Counted from the stretch's first letter, positions 34,182 to 43,722 are shown. The stretch: DNA of 64,000 bases from Thalassolituus sp. UBA1087 (GCA_002314145.1 DCCG01000006.1:62001-126000); one strand, 5' to 3'. Made by a program: numbers and translations. Notes: generated from the sequence alone by a model not told the origin.

Positions 34182-35867
34182 ATGAAACCGCAAATCGCTG
34201 AGTTGTTGTCCGCCGCTGTTACCAATCTTAAGTCTCAGGATGTGTTGCCCGCAGATCTGGAACCCCGCATTCAGGTGGAAAACACCCGCGATAAAAGCCA
34301 CGGTGATCTGGCGACCAATCTGGCGATGATGCTGGCCAAGCCGGCGGGTAAAAATCCGCGTGAGTTGGCTCAGCTGCTGGTGGATGCCATTCCCCAGAAC
34401 AGTCTGGTGGAGAAAGTCGATATTGCCGGCCCGGGGTTTATTAACTTCTTTCTGAGCGATGCCTCTACCGCCAGTCTGGTGCAGGCGGTACTGGAGCAGA
34501 AAGAAGACTACGGCCGCAATAATGATGGTGCGGGCCGCAAAGTGCAGGTGGAGTTTGTATCCGCCAACCCGACCGGACCACTGCATATTGGTCATGGCCG
34601 CGGCGCTGCCGTCGGCGATTGTATCTGTCGTCTGCTGGATGCCTCGGGCTGGGATGTTACCCGCGAGTTTTATTACAACGATGCCGGTCAGCAGATTAAC
34701 AACCTGGCACTGTCGGTACAGGCGCGCTGTAAAGGATTAACGCCGGATGATGCCAGCTGGCCGGAAGATGGCTACCGCGGGGATTACATCGTTGAGCTGG
34801 CCGACAGCTTTATGCGTGGCGATACCGTAGAGTCGGAAGATCAGAGTTTTACCGGCACCGGCAACGCCGATGATCTGGAAGCCATCCGTCACTTTGCCGT
34901 GGCGTATCTGCGCCGTGAACAGGATCTGGACTTAAAAGCCTTCGCCGTGGATTTTGATGTCTACTTCCTTGAGTCTTCGCTTTACACCGAAGGCAAAGTG
35001 GAAGCCGCAGTGAAAAAGCTGATTGATAACGGCTACACCTACGAAGACGGCGGCGCACTCTGGCTGCGTACCACCGATTTCGGTGATGACAAAGACCGGG
35101 TCATGCGCAAAAAAGACGGTGGTTACACCTACTTTGTGCCGGATGTGGCTTACCACCTGGATAAATGGCAGCGCGGTTTTGAGTGTGTGGTAAACGAGCA
35201 GGGCGCTGACCACCATTCCACCATTACCCGGGTGCGTGCCGGTCTGCAGGCACTGGATGCCGGTGTTCCGAAAGGCTGGCCGGATTACGTGCTGCACCAG
35301 ATGGTGACGGTGATGCGCGGCGGCGAAGAGGTCAAAATCTCCAAGCGTGCCGGCAGCTATGTGACTCTGCGTGATCTGATTGATGAAGTAGGCCGTGATG
35401 CCACCCGTTACTTCCTGGCGGCACGTAAAGCCGACAGTCAGCTGACGTTTGATATTGATCTGGCGCGTTCGCAGTCGTCTGATAACCCTGTGTATTACAT
35501 TCAGTATGCCCATGCCCGGGTGTGCTCAATTTTCCGTAAGCTGGCGGCGGCACAACAGACCTGGACTGCGGAAGAAGGGCTGGCGGCGCTGGCCAACCTG
35601 GAACTGGAAAGTGAAAAAGAGCTGATCGTTAAACTGGGCCGCTACCCGGAAGTGGTCAGACGGTCGGCCACTAACCATGAGCCGCATAATATTGCCACCT
35701 ATCTGCGTGAACTGGCCGGCGATTTTCACGCCTGGTACAACAATGAGAAAACGCTGGTCGAAGATGAGGCGCTGCGTAATGCCCGCTTAACCCTGGCCGA
35801 GGCTGTGCGTCAGGTAATCGCCAACGGACTGAGTTTGCTGGGTGTTTCGGCACCGGAAGAAATGTAA
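34182..35867 (+). CDS. argS: Arginyl-tRNA synthetase
   Basis: A 561-residue class I synthetase charging tRNA-Arg. The N-terminal Arg-specific domain comes first, then the HIGH motif at residues 135-138 (HIGHGRG) and the KMSKS-like motif at 385-389 (KISKR). The C-terminal DALR anticodon-binding domain follows from about residue 445. Length is normal. It is followed 200 bases later by a SPOR-domain gene, an order also seen in Pseudomonas, where priA precedes and hslVU follow; neither is present here. Confidence 0.97.
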   Translation: MKPQIAELLSAAVTNLKSQDVLPADLEPRIQVENTRDKSHGDLATNLAMMLAKPAGKNPRELAQLLVDAIPQNSLVEKVDIAGPGFINFFLSDASTASLVQAVLEQKEDYGRNNDGAGRKVQVEFVSANPTGPLHIGHGRGAAVGDCICRLLDASGWDVTREFYYNDAGQQINNLALSVQARCKGLTPDDASWPEDGYRGDYIVELADSFMRGDTVESEDQSFTGTGNADDLEAIRHFAVAYLRREQDLDLKAFAVDFDVYFLESSLYTEGKVEAAVKKLIDNGYTYEDGGALWLRTTDFGDDKDRVMRKKDGGYTYFVPDVAYHLDKWQRGFECVVNEQGADHHSTITRVRAGLQALDAGVPKGWPDYVLHQMVTVMRGGEEVKISKRAGSYVTLRDLIDEVGRDATRYFLAARKADSQLTFDIDLARSQSSDNPVYYIQYAHARVCSIFRKLAAAQQTWTAEEGLAALANLELESEKELIVKLGRYPEVVRRSATNHEPHNIATYLRELAGDFHAWYNNEKTLVEDEALRNARLTLAEAVRQVIANGLSLLGVSAPEEM

Positions 35868-36067
35868 GAACGGCTGGCGGCGTTCAGCGGATGGCAAAAA
35901 CAGGCTGATAAAAACAGCTTTGTGAACCGCCTTCAGGCTGAAGCCGGCGCCAGCTTTTACCGGACAGCAATACGGAACAACCAAAACGTGCCCTGATGCG
36001 CAGCAGCGCCTGCGGTAACAGCCTTAGTATATGGCGCAGATTTTAAGACAGGTTAACAGGAACAATA

Positions 36068-36604
36068 ATGTCTGAAGGCGGAAGCAAGATTCCAAAGTGG
36101 GTGTGGATCATCACACCAACACTGGCAGTGGCCTTTATCGGGTTTATTCTGTATCTGACCACCATCCCGGCCGGCGATGAGCTGCAGGCCGTCAAAGGCG
36201 ATGCTAAAAAAGCCCTGCAGATCGGGGTTGATAAAGCCAAAGAAGAAGCGGCTAAAAAACCCGATAAACCTTCTTACGAGTTTTACAAACTGCTGGAAAA
36301 TCAGACCGTCGAAGTGCCGGAAGTGGAAGAGTATCACTCCACGCCCAAAGACGCGGAAGACAAATATCAGTACCTGCTGCAGGTTGGTTCTTTCCGTACC
36401 GCGGATGATGCCGAACGCCTGCGCGCCAGCCTGCTGCTGGAAGGTATGGATGCCTATCAGAAAAAAGCCGATATTAATGGCAGCACCTGGCACCGGGTTT
36501 ACGTCGGCCCTTTCACTGACCGTTCAAAACTGAATAAAGCACAGGATCTGCTGGTTGCCCGCAGTATCAGCCCGTTAGTCGTTAAAGAGCCGCTGAAGAA
36601 ATAA
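36068..36604 (+). CDS. SPOR-domain membrane protein, FtsN-like
   Basis: A 178-residue bitopic protein with a short cytoplasmic N-terminus, one membrane helix at about residues 11-31 and a Lys/Ala/Glu linker. A C-terminal SPOR domain (about 98-175, YLLQVGSFRTADDAERLRASL...VYVGPFTD) binds denuded peptidoglycan at division sites. Its position after argS matches the FtsN-like gene of pseudomonads. AACAGGA precedes the ATG. Confidence 0.9.
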   Translation: MSEGGSKIPKWVWIITPTLAVAFIGFILYLTTIPAGDELQAVKGDAKKALQIGVDKAKEEAAKKPDKPSYEFYKLLENQTVEVPEVEEYHSTPKDAEDKYQYLLQVGSFRTADDAERLRASLLLEGMDAYQKKADINGSTWHRVYVGPFTDRSKLNKAQDLLVARSISPLVVKEPLKK

Positions 36605-36611
36605 TAAGTCG

Positions 36612-37394
36612 TTGAAGACCTTTGTCCGTGAATTCTGGTGGTTCGGCTTAAAACAGGCATACGCCTGCCTGTTTGGCGGCTTTATGCTGGCGCTGATGCT
36701 GGTCACCCATTATTGGTATCCGCTGGAAAGTCTGCATCGTTATGATTTTATCTTCCTGGCGGCCGTTGTTTTTCAACTGGCGCTGTTGCTGCTGAAGCTG
36801 GAGTCACCGCAGGAAGCGGCCATTATTATTATCTTCCATATTGTCGCCACCCTGATGGAGCTGTTTAAAACCTCCGATGCCATCGGCGCCTGGTCTTACC
36901 CGGAAGACTACGTTTTCGGTATCGGTAATGTGCCCTTGTTTACCGGGTTTATGTACAGCGCAGTGGGGAGTTATATCGCCAGAGTGTGGCGTATTTTCGA
37001 TTTCCGCTACAGCCATTATCCCGCGCGTCAGTACACGCTGATTCTGGTGGTATTGATTTACGCTAACTTTTTTACCCATCACTATCTGCCGGATATACGC
37101 TGGATTTTACTGGCCGTTACCGTGTGGATTTTCCGCCGTACCTATATTTATTTCCGCATATTACGGCAGCACCGCTATATGCCTTTGCTGCTGGGCTGGT
37201 TGCTGGTGGCCTTATTTATCTGGTTTGCCGAGAACCTGGCGACCTTCGCCAATGTCTGGGTTTACCCCAATCAGCATGACGGCTGGCATATGGTTTCCAT
37301 CAGTAAAATATCCTCATGGTATCTTCTGATGTTGCTCAGCTTTGTTCTGGTCTCACTGCTGCATAAACCGTATCCTCCGGAGGAGCACAGATAA
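36612..37394 (+). CDS. DUF817-family integral membrane protein
   Basis: A 260-residue protein with seven to eight hydrophobic helices. Conserved-looking segments include LMELFKTSDAIGAWSYPE, PLFTGFMYSAVGSYIARVWR and ENLATFANVWVYPNQ, which I recognise as DUF817. The start is TTG, 7 bases after the SPOR-gene stop; the next in-frame ATG would remove the first helix. Function of the family is unknown. Confidence 0.82.
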   Translation: MKTFVREFWWFGLKQAYACLFGGFMLALMLVTHYWYPLESLHRYDFIFLAAVVFQLALLLLKLESPQEAAIIIIFHIVATLMELFKTSDAIGAWSYPEDYVFGIGNVPLFTGFMYSAVGSYIARVWRIFDFRYSHYPARQYTLILVVLIYANFFTHHYLPDIRWILLAVTVWIFRRTYIYFRILRQHRYMPLLLGWLLVALFIWFAENLATFANVWVYPNQHDGWHMVSISKISSWYLLMLLSFVLVSLLHKPYPPEEHR

Positions 37395-37421
37395 AAGTTC
37401 CCCGCGCTAACGGAGCATCTT

Positions 37422-39404
37422 ATGGATCAGAACCTGTCATGGCAGACGGTTTTACAGCAACAATTCGGCTTTGACAGTCTGCGCCCCGGGCAGCAGCCCG
37501 TGGTGGAAGCATTATTGGCCGGGCGTTCGGCGGCGGCTATTTTTCCGACCGGTTCCGGGAAATCTCTTTGTTACCAGTTGCCGGCGCTGATGCTGCCCCA
37601 CCTGACACTGGTGATCTCACCTTTGCTGGCACTGATGCAGGACCAGGTGCAGTTCCTGCAGTCGAAAGGCATCGCGGCGGCCACCATTGATTCCACCCAA
37701 AGCCGTGATGAAGCGCAGGAAGTGATGAACGGTGTGCGCAGTGGCACCATTAAAATTCTGATGGTGTCCGTAGAGCGATTAAAAAATGAACGCTTCCGGC
37801 AGTTTATCGGGCAGGTGTCTGTGTCCCTGCTGGTGGTGGATGAGGCCCACTGTATCTCTGAATGGGGTCATAACTTCCGTCCTGATTATTTAAAGCTGCC
37901 GGAATACTGCCGTGACTTTGCCGTACCCCAGGTGCTTCTGCTGACTGCCACGGCCACCCAGGCGGTTATTCAGGATATGCGCTCGCATTTTAATATTGCC
38001 GAACAGGATGTGGTAACCACCGGCTTTTACCGGCCTAATCTGCGCTTACTGGTTCAGCCGGTGGCAGAGTCTGAACGGACGGATAAATGCCTGCAGTGGC
38101 TGAATCATCTGGCGAAAAAGTCGGCGCAGAAGCATCAGGATTTTGCCGCCATTATTTATGTAACCCTGCAGCACACCGCGGAAGCGGTGGCCGCACAACT
38201 GAATCAGCAGCTGCCCTTTCCGGTGCAGGCCTATCATGCCGGGCTCGGGCATGAACAGCGTGATGATATTCAGCGTCAGTTTATGCGCGGAGAAATCCCG
38301 GTGATTGTCGCTACCATTGCTTTCGGGATGGGCGTGGATAAAAGCAATATCCGCCAGGTGATGCATTACGACCTGCCCAAATCCACAGAGAATTACAGCC
38401 AGGAAATTGGCCGCGCCGGGCGCGATGGTAATCCTTCCGACTGCATCATGCTGGCGGATGAATCCGGCTTAACCGTGCTGGAAAATTTTGTCTATGGCGA
38501 TACACCGGAACTCAGCAGCATTGATTACCTGCTGAATGTCATCCGTCAGCAAACCCAGGCTGGTCAGTGGGAAGTTTTGATGACGCCGCTGTCGGCGGAA
38601 TCCAACATCCGCTTATTACCTTTGAAAACCTTATTGGTGAATCTGGAAATGCGTGGCGTATTAACCTCGCAATACAGTTATTTCGCCGAATACCGTTATA
38701 AAGCCAGCATGGCCGAGAGTGAACTGCTGGCGCAGTTTAAGGGTGAGCCTCAACAGTTTCTGCAAACCGTGCTGAGCACCAGTAAAAAAGGCCGCAGCTG
38801 GTATACGCTGGATACGGAAGCGCTGGAGAAAGCCGTTCCGGCCAATGATATTCCACCCCGTTTGCGGGCGCTGAAGGCACTGGAATACTGTCAGGAAAAA
38901 GGCTGGATTGCGCTGGAAAGCAAACAGATGACGGATGTCTACCGGGTGAATGACGCCGCGCTGTCCGATGCGGGTCTGGCGCAGAGTCTGTACGGGCATT
39001 TTATGCAGAAACAGGAAACCGAAATACAGCGTATTCATAATATGCTGGCGCTGTTCCGCGAACCACAGTGTGTGGCACGGCGCTTGTCTGCGTATTTTGG
39101 CGAAGACATGGGCCGCGACTGTGGTGTCTGTTCGGTGTGCCGTGGTCAGTTCCGCCCCTGGCCGGCTACCCGCAAAGCCGCTTTGCCACCGGCATCGCAG
39201 TTGCACCAGGCAGCGGCCGCCTTACAGGAGAAGATCCGCGCAGCCTATGGCTGTGATGCGTCAACGGAACTGCTGACGCGTTTCCTGTGCGGTATTCAGG
39301 TGCCCTGGCTCGGTAAAATCCGCGCACGACAACTGGCAGGCTTTGCCTGCTGCGAAAACCTGCCTTATGCTGAAGTCCGCAACTGGCTTGAGCAGAATCT
39401 ATGA
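37422..39404 (+). CDS. RecQ-family ATP-dependent DNA helicase
   Basis: A 660-residue SF2 helicase. Motif I is FPTGSGKSLCYQLP, motif II VVDEAHCISEWGHNFRPDY (DEAH), motif III LTATAT, and motif VI QEIGRAGRDG. The RecQ zinc-binding module has Cys residues in CVARRLSAYFGED and CGVCSVC. The C-terminal 90 residues do not clearly contain an HRDC domain, so it may be a RecQ variant rather than the orthologous RecQ. Its stop overlaps the hydrolase start (ATGA). Confidence 0.92.
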   Translation: MDQNLSWQTVLQQQFGFDSLRPGQQPVVEALLAGRSAAAIFPTGSGKSLCYQLPALMLPHLTLVISPLLALMQDQVQFLQSKGIAAATIDSTQSRDEAQEVMNGVRSGTIKILMVSVERLKNERFRQFIGQVSVSLLVVDEAHCISEWGHNFRPDYLKLPEYCRDFAVPQVLLLTATATQAVIQDMRSHFNIAEQDVVTTGFYRPNLRLLVQPVAESERTDKCLQWLNHLAKKSAQKHQDFAAIIYVTLQHTAEAVAAQLNQQLPFPVQAYHAGLGHEQRDDIQRQFMRGEIPVIVATIAFGMGVDKSNIRQVMHYDLPKSTENYSQEIGRAGRDGNPSDCIMLADESGLTVLENFVYGDTPELSSIDYLLNVIRQQTQAGQWEVLMTPLSAESNIRLLPLKTLLVNLEMRGVLTSQYSYFAEYRYKASMAESELLAQFKGEPQQFLQTVLSTSKKGRSWYTLDTEALEKAVPANDIPPRLRALKALEYCQEKGWIALESKQMTDVYRVNDAALSDAGLAQSLYGHFMQKQETEIQRIHNMLALFREPQCVARRLSAYFGEDMGRDCGVCSVCRGQFRPWPATRKAALPPASQLHQAAAALQEKIRAAYGCDASTELLTRFLCGIQVPWLGKIRARQLAGFACCENLPYAEVRNWLEQNL

Positions 39405-40276
39405 AAGCGGTCAGCAGTCAGCACGAACTCTCAGTGACAACACCGGAAGGTCCGCACCGGATGGTGTATCAGGCGTGGTCCCGGCATGAAGATGCCGGGC
39501 AGCCGTTAATCGTCTGCGTGCATGGCCTGACGCGCAACCGCCATGATTTCGATTTCCTGGCCGACAAACTCAGCGCCGGCGGGCGCGTTATATGCCCGGA
39601 TATTCTCGGCCGTGGCGACAGTGATTGGCTGGCCACCGCGGCCTTATACGGTTACCCATTGTATGTCAGCCAGATGCAGCAGTTGCTGGCGCACCTGAAT
39701 CAGCAGTATGGCAATCCGCCTGTGTATTGGGTCGGTACTTCCATGGGCGGCCTGATCGGTATGATGTTGGCGGCGATGCCGGGCCGGTGCGGAATTGAAA
39801 AGCTGGTCATGAATGATGTCGGGCCTTTTATTCCTTATGCCGCACTGGAACGTCTGGGAGATTACGTCGGTAAGGCACCGCAGTTTGCCAGTGTTGAAGA
39901 AGCTGAGCAGTGGCTGCGTCGGGTGGCCGCCCCATTCGGCCCGTTAACCGATGCTCAGTGGCAGCATCTGGCCAGATACGGCACGGAATCTGACCCCGCA
40001 GCGCCCGGTCAATGGCGGGTAAGATATGACCCGGCGATTGCGGAAGGCTTTGCTCTGGTCACCGGCGATGTGGATTTGTCCATGGTGTGGCAGGGGGTTA
40101 CCTGTCCGGTGCTGGTGATCCGTGGCGGCGATTCCGATCTGCTGTTGCGTGAAACAGCGCGTTCTATGCTGCAGCGGCCATCTACGCAGTTAGTCGAATT
40201 CCCCGGTATCGGCCATGCCCCTATGCTTATGGCCCGCGACCAGATGAACGCCGTGCGTGAGTTTCTCAGCGAATAG
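39401..40276 (+). CDS. Alpha/beta-fold hydrolase
   Basis: A 291-residue serine hydrolase. The oxyanion strand has VHGLTRNRHDF, the nucleophile is in GTSMGG, the acid is probably Asp in GGDSDLL, and His is in FPGIGHAPM. It is translationally coupled to the RecQ-like gene, but no functional relation is evident. Substrate unknown. Confidence 0.9.
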   Translation: MKAVSSQHELSVTTPEGPHRMVYQAWSRHEDAGQPLIVCVHGLTRNRHDFDFLADKLSAGGRVICPDILGRGDSDWLATAALYGYPLYVSQMQQLLAHLNQQYGNPPVYWVGTSMGGLIGMMLAAMPGRCGIEKLVMNDVGPFIPYAALERLGDYVGKAPQFASVEEAEQWLRRVAAPFGPLTDAQWQHLARYGTESDPAAPGQWRVRYDPAIAEGFALVTGDVDLSMVWQGVTCPVLVIRGGDSDLLLRETARSMLQRPSTQLVEFPGIGHAPMLMARDQMNAVREFLSE

Positions 40277-40391
40277 TCACGGTGCAGGGTTACAAAATAC
40301 AACAAAAAATACACCTATATTCAGTCGCATGCAGAACAGGTGTTCAGTGCGTGTCTAAACTTTGTGTAAGAACTGAAACAGGGTGTAAGTT

Positions 40392-40520
40392 GTGAAACCG
40401 GACTTTTCAAATTGTGAGGCCTGCGAGCCGACCGACAGGGATTTTATTAATCTGCATCTCATCGCCGCCGTGGTGAGCTGTACCTTCCTGATGATGGTGG
40501 CTGCCTTTACCCTGACCTGA
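40392..40520 (+). CDS. Possible small single-pass membrane protein (42 aa)
   Basis: A GTG-initiated frame of 42 codons. The N-terminal third holds a CEAC motif and acidic residues. The rest is one hydrophobic helix (LIAAVVSCTFLMMVAAFTLT). Codon use looks like the host's. The ribosome site is weak (CAGGGTG). It lies alone between a hydrolase gene and the convergent 8-oxoguanine deaminase. I do not recognise it. Confidence 0.4.
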   Translation: MKPDFSNCEACEPTDRDFINLHLIAAVVSCTFLMMVAAFTLT

Positions 40521-40573
40521 GCCGGACTGACTCGGGCCAGCGCAACAGCAGCCGCTGGTGTGGAGCGTCCGCG

Positions 40574-41923
40574 TTACTGTCGGAACAGACGGCGGGCAGC
40601 CTCGCTGTGTTGCGTCATCAGCGCCCGGATGTCGCCGCCCAGCCATTGCTTGTCTCTGACTTTCCATTCGCCATTGATCATGACGGCATCGGCCCGGGAT
40701 GCGCCGCACAGAACGAGCGCGCCCAGCGGATCGTGAGCGCCGCTGAAACGGGGTTCGTCCAGCCTGAACAAGGCCAGATCGGCCTTTTTACCCACTGCCA
40801 GCTCGCCGATATCATCCCGCTTGAGTAACTGAGCAGAACCTTTGGTCGCCAGTGTCAGAGCATCTTTATGGGTGAACTCATCGGCTTCATAACGCAACCG
40901 CTGGATCAGCAGAGCCTGGCGGACTTCCTGTATTAAATTGCTGTGATCGTTGGAGGCGCTGCCGTCTACGCCCAGTCCGACCGGGCTGCCGGCGGCACGC
41001 AGTTCTTTCACCCGGGCAATCCCCGAAGCCAGCACCATATTGGATGACGGACAATGACAGATGCCGGTACCGGCTTCCCCTAAACGCTGTACTTCCTCGT
41101 CGTTAAAGTGGATACCGTGGGCCAGCCAGGTGCGGTCATGCAGCCAGCCGACGGTGTCGAGATAATCCAGCGGCCGCTGGCCAAACATCTTCAGGCAGAA
41201 ATTATTTTCATCTTCGGTTTCGGCCAGATGGGTGTGCAGACCAACACCATAGCGCTCTGCCAGTTCTGCGCTGGCCTGCATAATATCCTGAGTCACGGAG
41301 AAAGGTGAACAGGGCGCCAGTGCGACTTCCAGCAAGCCATCGGCATCCTGCTGGTGCCAGCGTTTGATCAGGCGTTCGCTGTCGTCGAGGATGTCTTTTT
41401 CCGTCTGCACCACGGTGCGTGGCGGCAGGCCGCCATCGTCTTCACTGAGGCTCATGGAACCGCGGGTCAGGGTGGCGCGCATCCCCAGTTTCAGGGCTGT
41501 TTCGGCCTGTATATCAATGGCATTTTCCAGTCCGGCGGGAAACAGATAATGGTGGTCAGCCACGGTGGTGCAGCCGGATAAAAGTAATTCCACCATCGCC
41601 AGCTCAGTGGCCAGGGCATGCTGTTGTGGTGTTAACCCGGCCCAGATCGGATACAGGGTCTGCAGCCAGGGAAACAGACGCTTGTTCATGGCCGGCGGGC
41701 AGGCACGGGTCAGGGTCTGATAAAAATGATGGTGGGTATTCACCAGTCCGGGCAAAAGGACATGCTCCGTGGCGTCGAAGATATCGTCAGGGGCTGAAGA
41801 CGGCGTTTCGCCTGCCGCCAGTACTTCGCGGATGCGGCCATCAGAAATAACCAGGCCACCTTCGGCAGACAGGTCATTGGCGGTAAAAACAGCGTTGGGA
41901 TTTTTGATCCAGAGACTGGTCAT
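40574..41923 (-). CDS. 8-oxoguanine deaminase
   Basis: A 449-residue metal-dependent amidohydrolase converting 8-oxoguanine to urate. The metal-binding NTHHHFYQTLTRA lies near residue 62, and further sites are HTHLAETEDE, HGIHF and GLGVDGSASNDHSN. Blocks such as TVADHHYLFPAG and RGSMSLSEDDGGLPPR agree with the Pseudomonas 8-oxoguanine deaminase as I recall it. AAGGGAG precedes the start. It sits beside the purine-degradation locus, where its product urate would enter via PuuD. Confidence 0.9.
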   Translation of the reverse strand: MTSLWIKNPNAVFTANDLSAEGGLVISDGRIREVLAAGETPSSAPDDIFDATEHVLLPGLVNTHHHFYQTLTRACPPAMNKRLFPWLQTLYPIWAGLTPQQHALATELAMVELLLSGCTTVADHHYLFPAGLENAIDIQAETALKLGMRATLTRGSMSLSEDDGGLPPRTVVQTEKDILDDSERLIKRWHQQDADGLLEVALAPCSPFSVTQDIMQASAELAERYGVGLHTHLAETEDENNFCLKMFGQRPLDYLDTVGWLHDRTWLAHGIHFNDEEVQRLGEAGTGICHCPSSNMVLASGIARVKELRAAGSPVGLGVDGSASNDHSNLIQEVRQALLIQRLRYEADEFTHKDALTLATKGSAQLLKRDDIGELAVGKKADLALFRLDEPRFSGAHDPLGALVLCGASRADAVMINGEWKVRDKQWLGGDIRALMTQHSEAARRLFRQ

Positions 41924-41948
41924 GCTGATCTCCCTTGTGTGAATCAGG

Positions 41949-41981
41949 GGGTGTTGATCAGAGACGCTTTGCTCAACACCC
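41949..41981 (-). promoter_or_regulatory. Hairpin in the leader of the 8-oxoguanine deaminase gene
   Basis: GGGTGTTGA and TCAACACCC are a perfect 9-base inverted repeat with a 15-base loop, ending 26 bases before the start codon on the minus strand. Position suits an RNA leader hairpin or an operator. I cannot match it to a known riboswitch. Confidence 0.5.
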
Positions 41982-42086
41982 AGGGTTATTGAAAAACGCG
42001 GGCACAGGCCCGGGTGATCAGCAGTGACTGAGTGTTAATCTGCTTGTTGTATTGTATGCCAGAGCCTGAGTTATGCAAAGGCGGTT

Positions 42087-42734
42087 TCAGCCCTGTCTGG
42101 GGGCTGCTGGTGTCAGGCCGCAGCCTGTGAGGATCATATCCACCAGAAAGTCACTGACCTGAGCAATATCATCGTCGTCATACTGGCGTTTGTTAGCAAC
42201 TTCCAGCACCTGAATTTCAAAGTCGGCGTAATGCTGTGTGGTGGACCAGATCATAAAGATCAGATGCTGAGGATCAATGGGCCGCATCTTACCCTGTTCA
42301 ATCCAGCTGTGAATAACACTGGCTTTTTCTTTCACCCACTGACGCATATCGACGCTGATATAGTCTTTCAGATAGGGCGCGCCCTGGATAATTTCCATGG
42401 CGAAAATTTTCGATGAATTGGGCTTGTTAAAAGCCAGTGCGACTTTGGTGCGGATGAAACGTTCAAGAATAAAGGCCGGGTCGCTTTCCGGTGACATATC
42501 CGCCAGCACTTCATTCCACATCCCCAGAATACTTTCCAGCAGGGTACGATAAAGGTTAGCTTTGTTCTTGAAGTAGTAATGAATATTGGCTTTGGGCACA
42601 CCCGCACGATCAGCAATAGCCTGCATGCTGGTGCCTTTAAAGCCGTGCAGAACAAATTCCTGTTCAGCGGCGGCAAGAATGTTCTCGCTGTTACGTTCGC
42701 GGATTTTACCGGTTTTATACTTCTGTGTGGTCAT
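42087..42734 (-). CDS. TetR-family regulator, RutR-like
   Basis: A 215-residue regulator. The N-terminal helix-turn-helix is at about residues 16-62 (AAAEQEFVLHGFKGTSMQAI, AGVPKANIHYYFKNKANLY). The C-terminal domain resembles RutR/YcdC (LAFNKPNSSKIFAMEIIQGAP, MIWSTTQHYADF). Three RutR-type palindromes (TGACCAnnTGGTCA class) lie at the Tsx-like porin and ABC/xdh promoters nearby. This supports a purine- or pyrimidine-responsive repressor or activator of the locus. E. coli RutR responds to uracil and thymine; the ligand here could be a purine intermediate. Confidence 0.87.
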   Translation of the reverse strand: MTTQKYKTGKIRERNSENILAAAEQEFVLHGFKGTSMQAIADRAGVPKANIHYYFKNKANLYRTLLESILGMWNEVLADMSPESDPAFILERFIRTKVALAFNKPNSSKIFAMEIIQGAPYLKDYISVDMRQWVKEKASVIHSWIEQGKMRPIDPQHLIFMIWSTTQHYADFEIQVLEVANKRQYDDDDIAQVSDFLVDMILTGCGLTPAAPRQG

Positions 42735-42807
42735 TCTTGTTCCAGTTTGTCGGGTCCCTCTGCGCTGACAATCATAACATAGTGAAAGGATTGTCGTTCA
42801 GCGAAGG

Positions 42808-42837
42808 AAAAAAAAGGGAGCCAGTGCTCCCCTTTTT
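42808..42837 (-). terminator. Terminator after the Tsx-like porin gene
   Basis: GGGAGC-actg-GCTCCC (minus-strand sense) followed by a run of T residues. The opposite strand also has a T-rich flank, so it may insulate the TetR gene region in both directions. Confidence 0.88.
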
Positions 42838-42849
42838 CAGGTCAATGCA

Positions 42850-43584
42850 TCAGAAGTGCATTTTAACCATGGCTGCTACGTTGTCTTCGTCGAACTCAGA
42901 GCCGTACTTGTTGTGCCAGGAGCTGACTTCAACACCCACTTTCAGTTTGTTGTCATAGCCAACCATAGGGCCGATGTTATAAGTGATCTGTGGGTTAAAG
43001 TTAAAGCTGGCTTTGTGGTCTTCAGCACCGGTTGAATAGTCAATATAACCTTCGAATGCCAGGTTACCCCAGTTAGTGCCGTATACCAGAGTCAGCTGGT
43101 GGTCGTCTTCAGTGGTGTCGTTTACTGCATAGTAGTAAGTGGCGCTGAAGTAATTCATGCCCGGGATATTCAGGTCAGCACCGAAACCCCACAGGTAGTT
43201 ATCCTGAGTAAAGCCGCTGTTAGCTGTATTGGCGTGGTTAGAGCCGGATTCCAGAGTGAAGTCAGCGTGGATAGTTTTAACCAGGCCACTGTCAAATTTA
43301 GTCAGGAATACTTTGGGTGAGAATTCACTGTAGCTTGCATCCCAGCCATCTTCACCTTCGTCACGGTCCATGAAGAAGAACAGGCCGCCCCAGCTGTAGC
43401 CGGAAACGTGTTCGATGGTGTAAGTAGTCTGAGCGTAGTCATCGTTGTTGTAGTTGATGCCGTCCAGTTTGAACTCGGCTCCGCCCAGAACACTTACGCT
43501 GTTATCAGCGAAATAACGTTCTGCATGCGCAGCAGGTACCATAGCAGCTGCCGCAACAGCAATAGCCAGAATTTGTTTTTTCAT
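42850..43584 (-). CDS. Tsx-like nucleoside-specific outer-membrane channel
   Basis: A 244-residue outer-membrane beta-barrel protein with a cleavable signal peptide (AIAVAAAAMVPAAHA). The mature part alternates aromatic beta strands (YSWGGLFFFMDRDEG, LWGFGADLNIPG) and ends in F (MVKMHF), as expected for barrel insertion. The pattern fits the Tsx/DUF5020 family. Located between a RutR-like regulator and a nucleoside-type ABC importer, it probably admits nucleosides or purines across the outer membrane. GGAGAG precedes the ATG and a RutR-type palindrome lies upstream. Confidence 0.85.
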   Translation of the reverse strand: MKKQILAIAVAAAAMVPAAHAERYFADNSVSVLGGAEFKLDGINYNNDDYAQTTYTIEHVSGYSWGGLFFFMDRDEGEDGWDASYSEFSPKVFLTKFDSGLVKTIHADFTLESGSNHANTANSGFTQDNYLWGFGADLNIPGMNYFSATYYYAVNDTTEDDHQLTLVYGTNWGNLAFEGYIDYSTGAEDHKASFNFNPQITYNIGPMVGYDNKLKVGVEVSSWHNKYGSEFDEDNVAAMVKMHF

Positions 43585-43655
43585 TTTTCTCTCCAGGTTT
43601 TCCTAGTTTTTTAAATATAAGATAAGAGCACTTAAATTATCAGTTAATTCCGTTT

Positions 43656-43671
43656 CTGACCATCTGGTCAG
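43656..43671. promoter_or_regulatory. RutR-type operator upstream of the Tsx-like gene
   Basis: CTGACCATCTGGTCAG is a palindrome matching the TTGACCAnnTGGTCAA consensus of E. coli RutR except at the outer base pair. It is 72 bases upstream of the porin start codon. Confidence 0.7.
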
Positions 43672-43722
43672 CTTAAATTCCCTGTTGTTTTTTAAATTGG
43701 CAGATTTGTTTTGTCATTTTTT

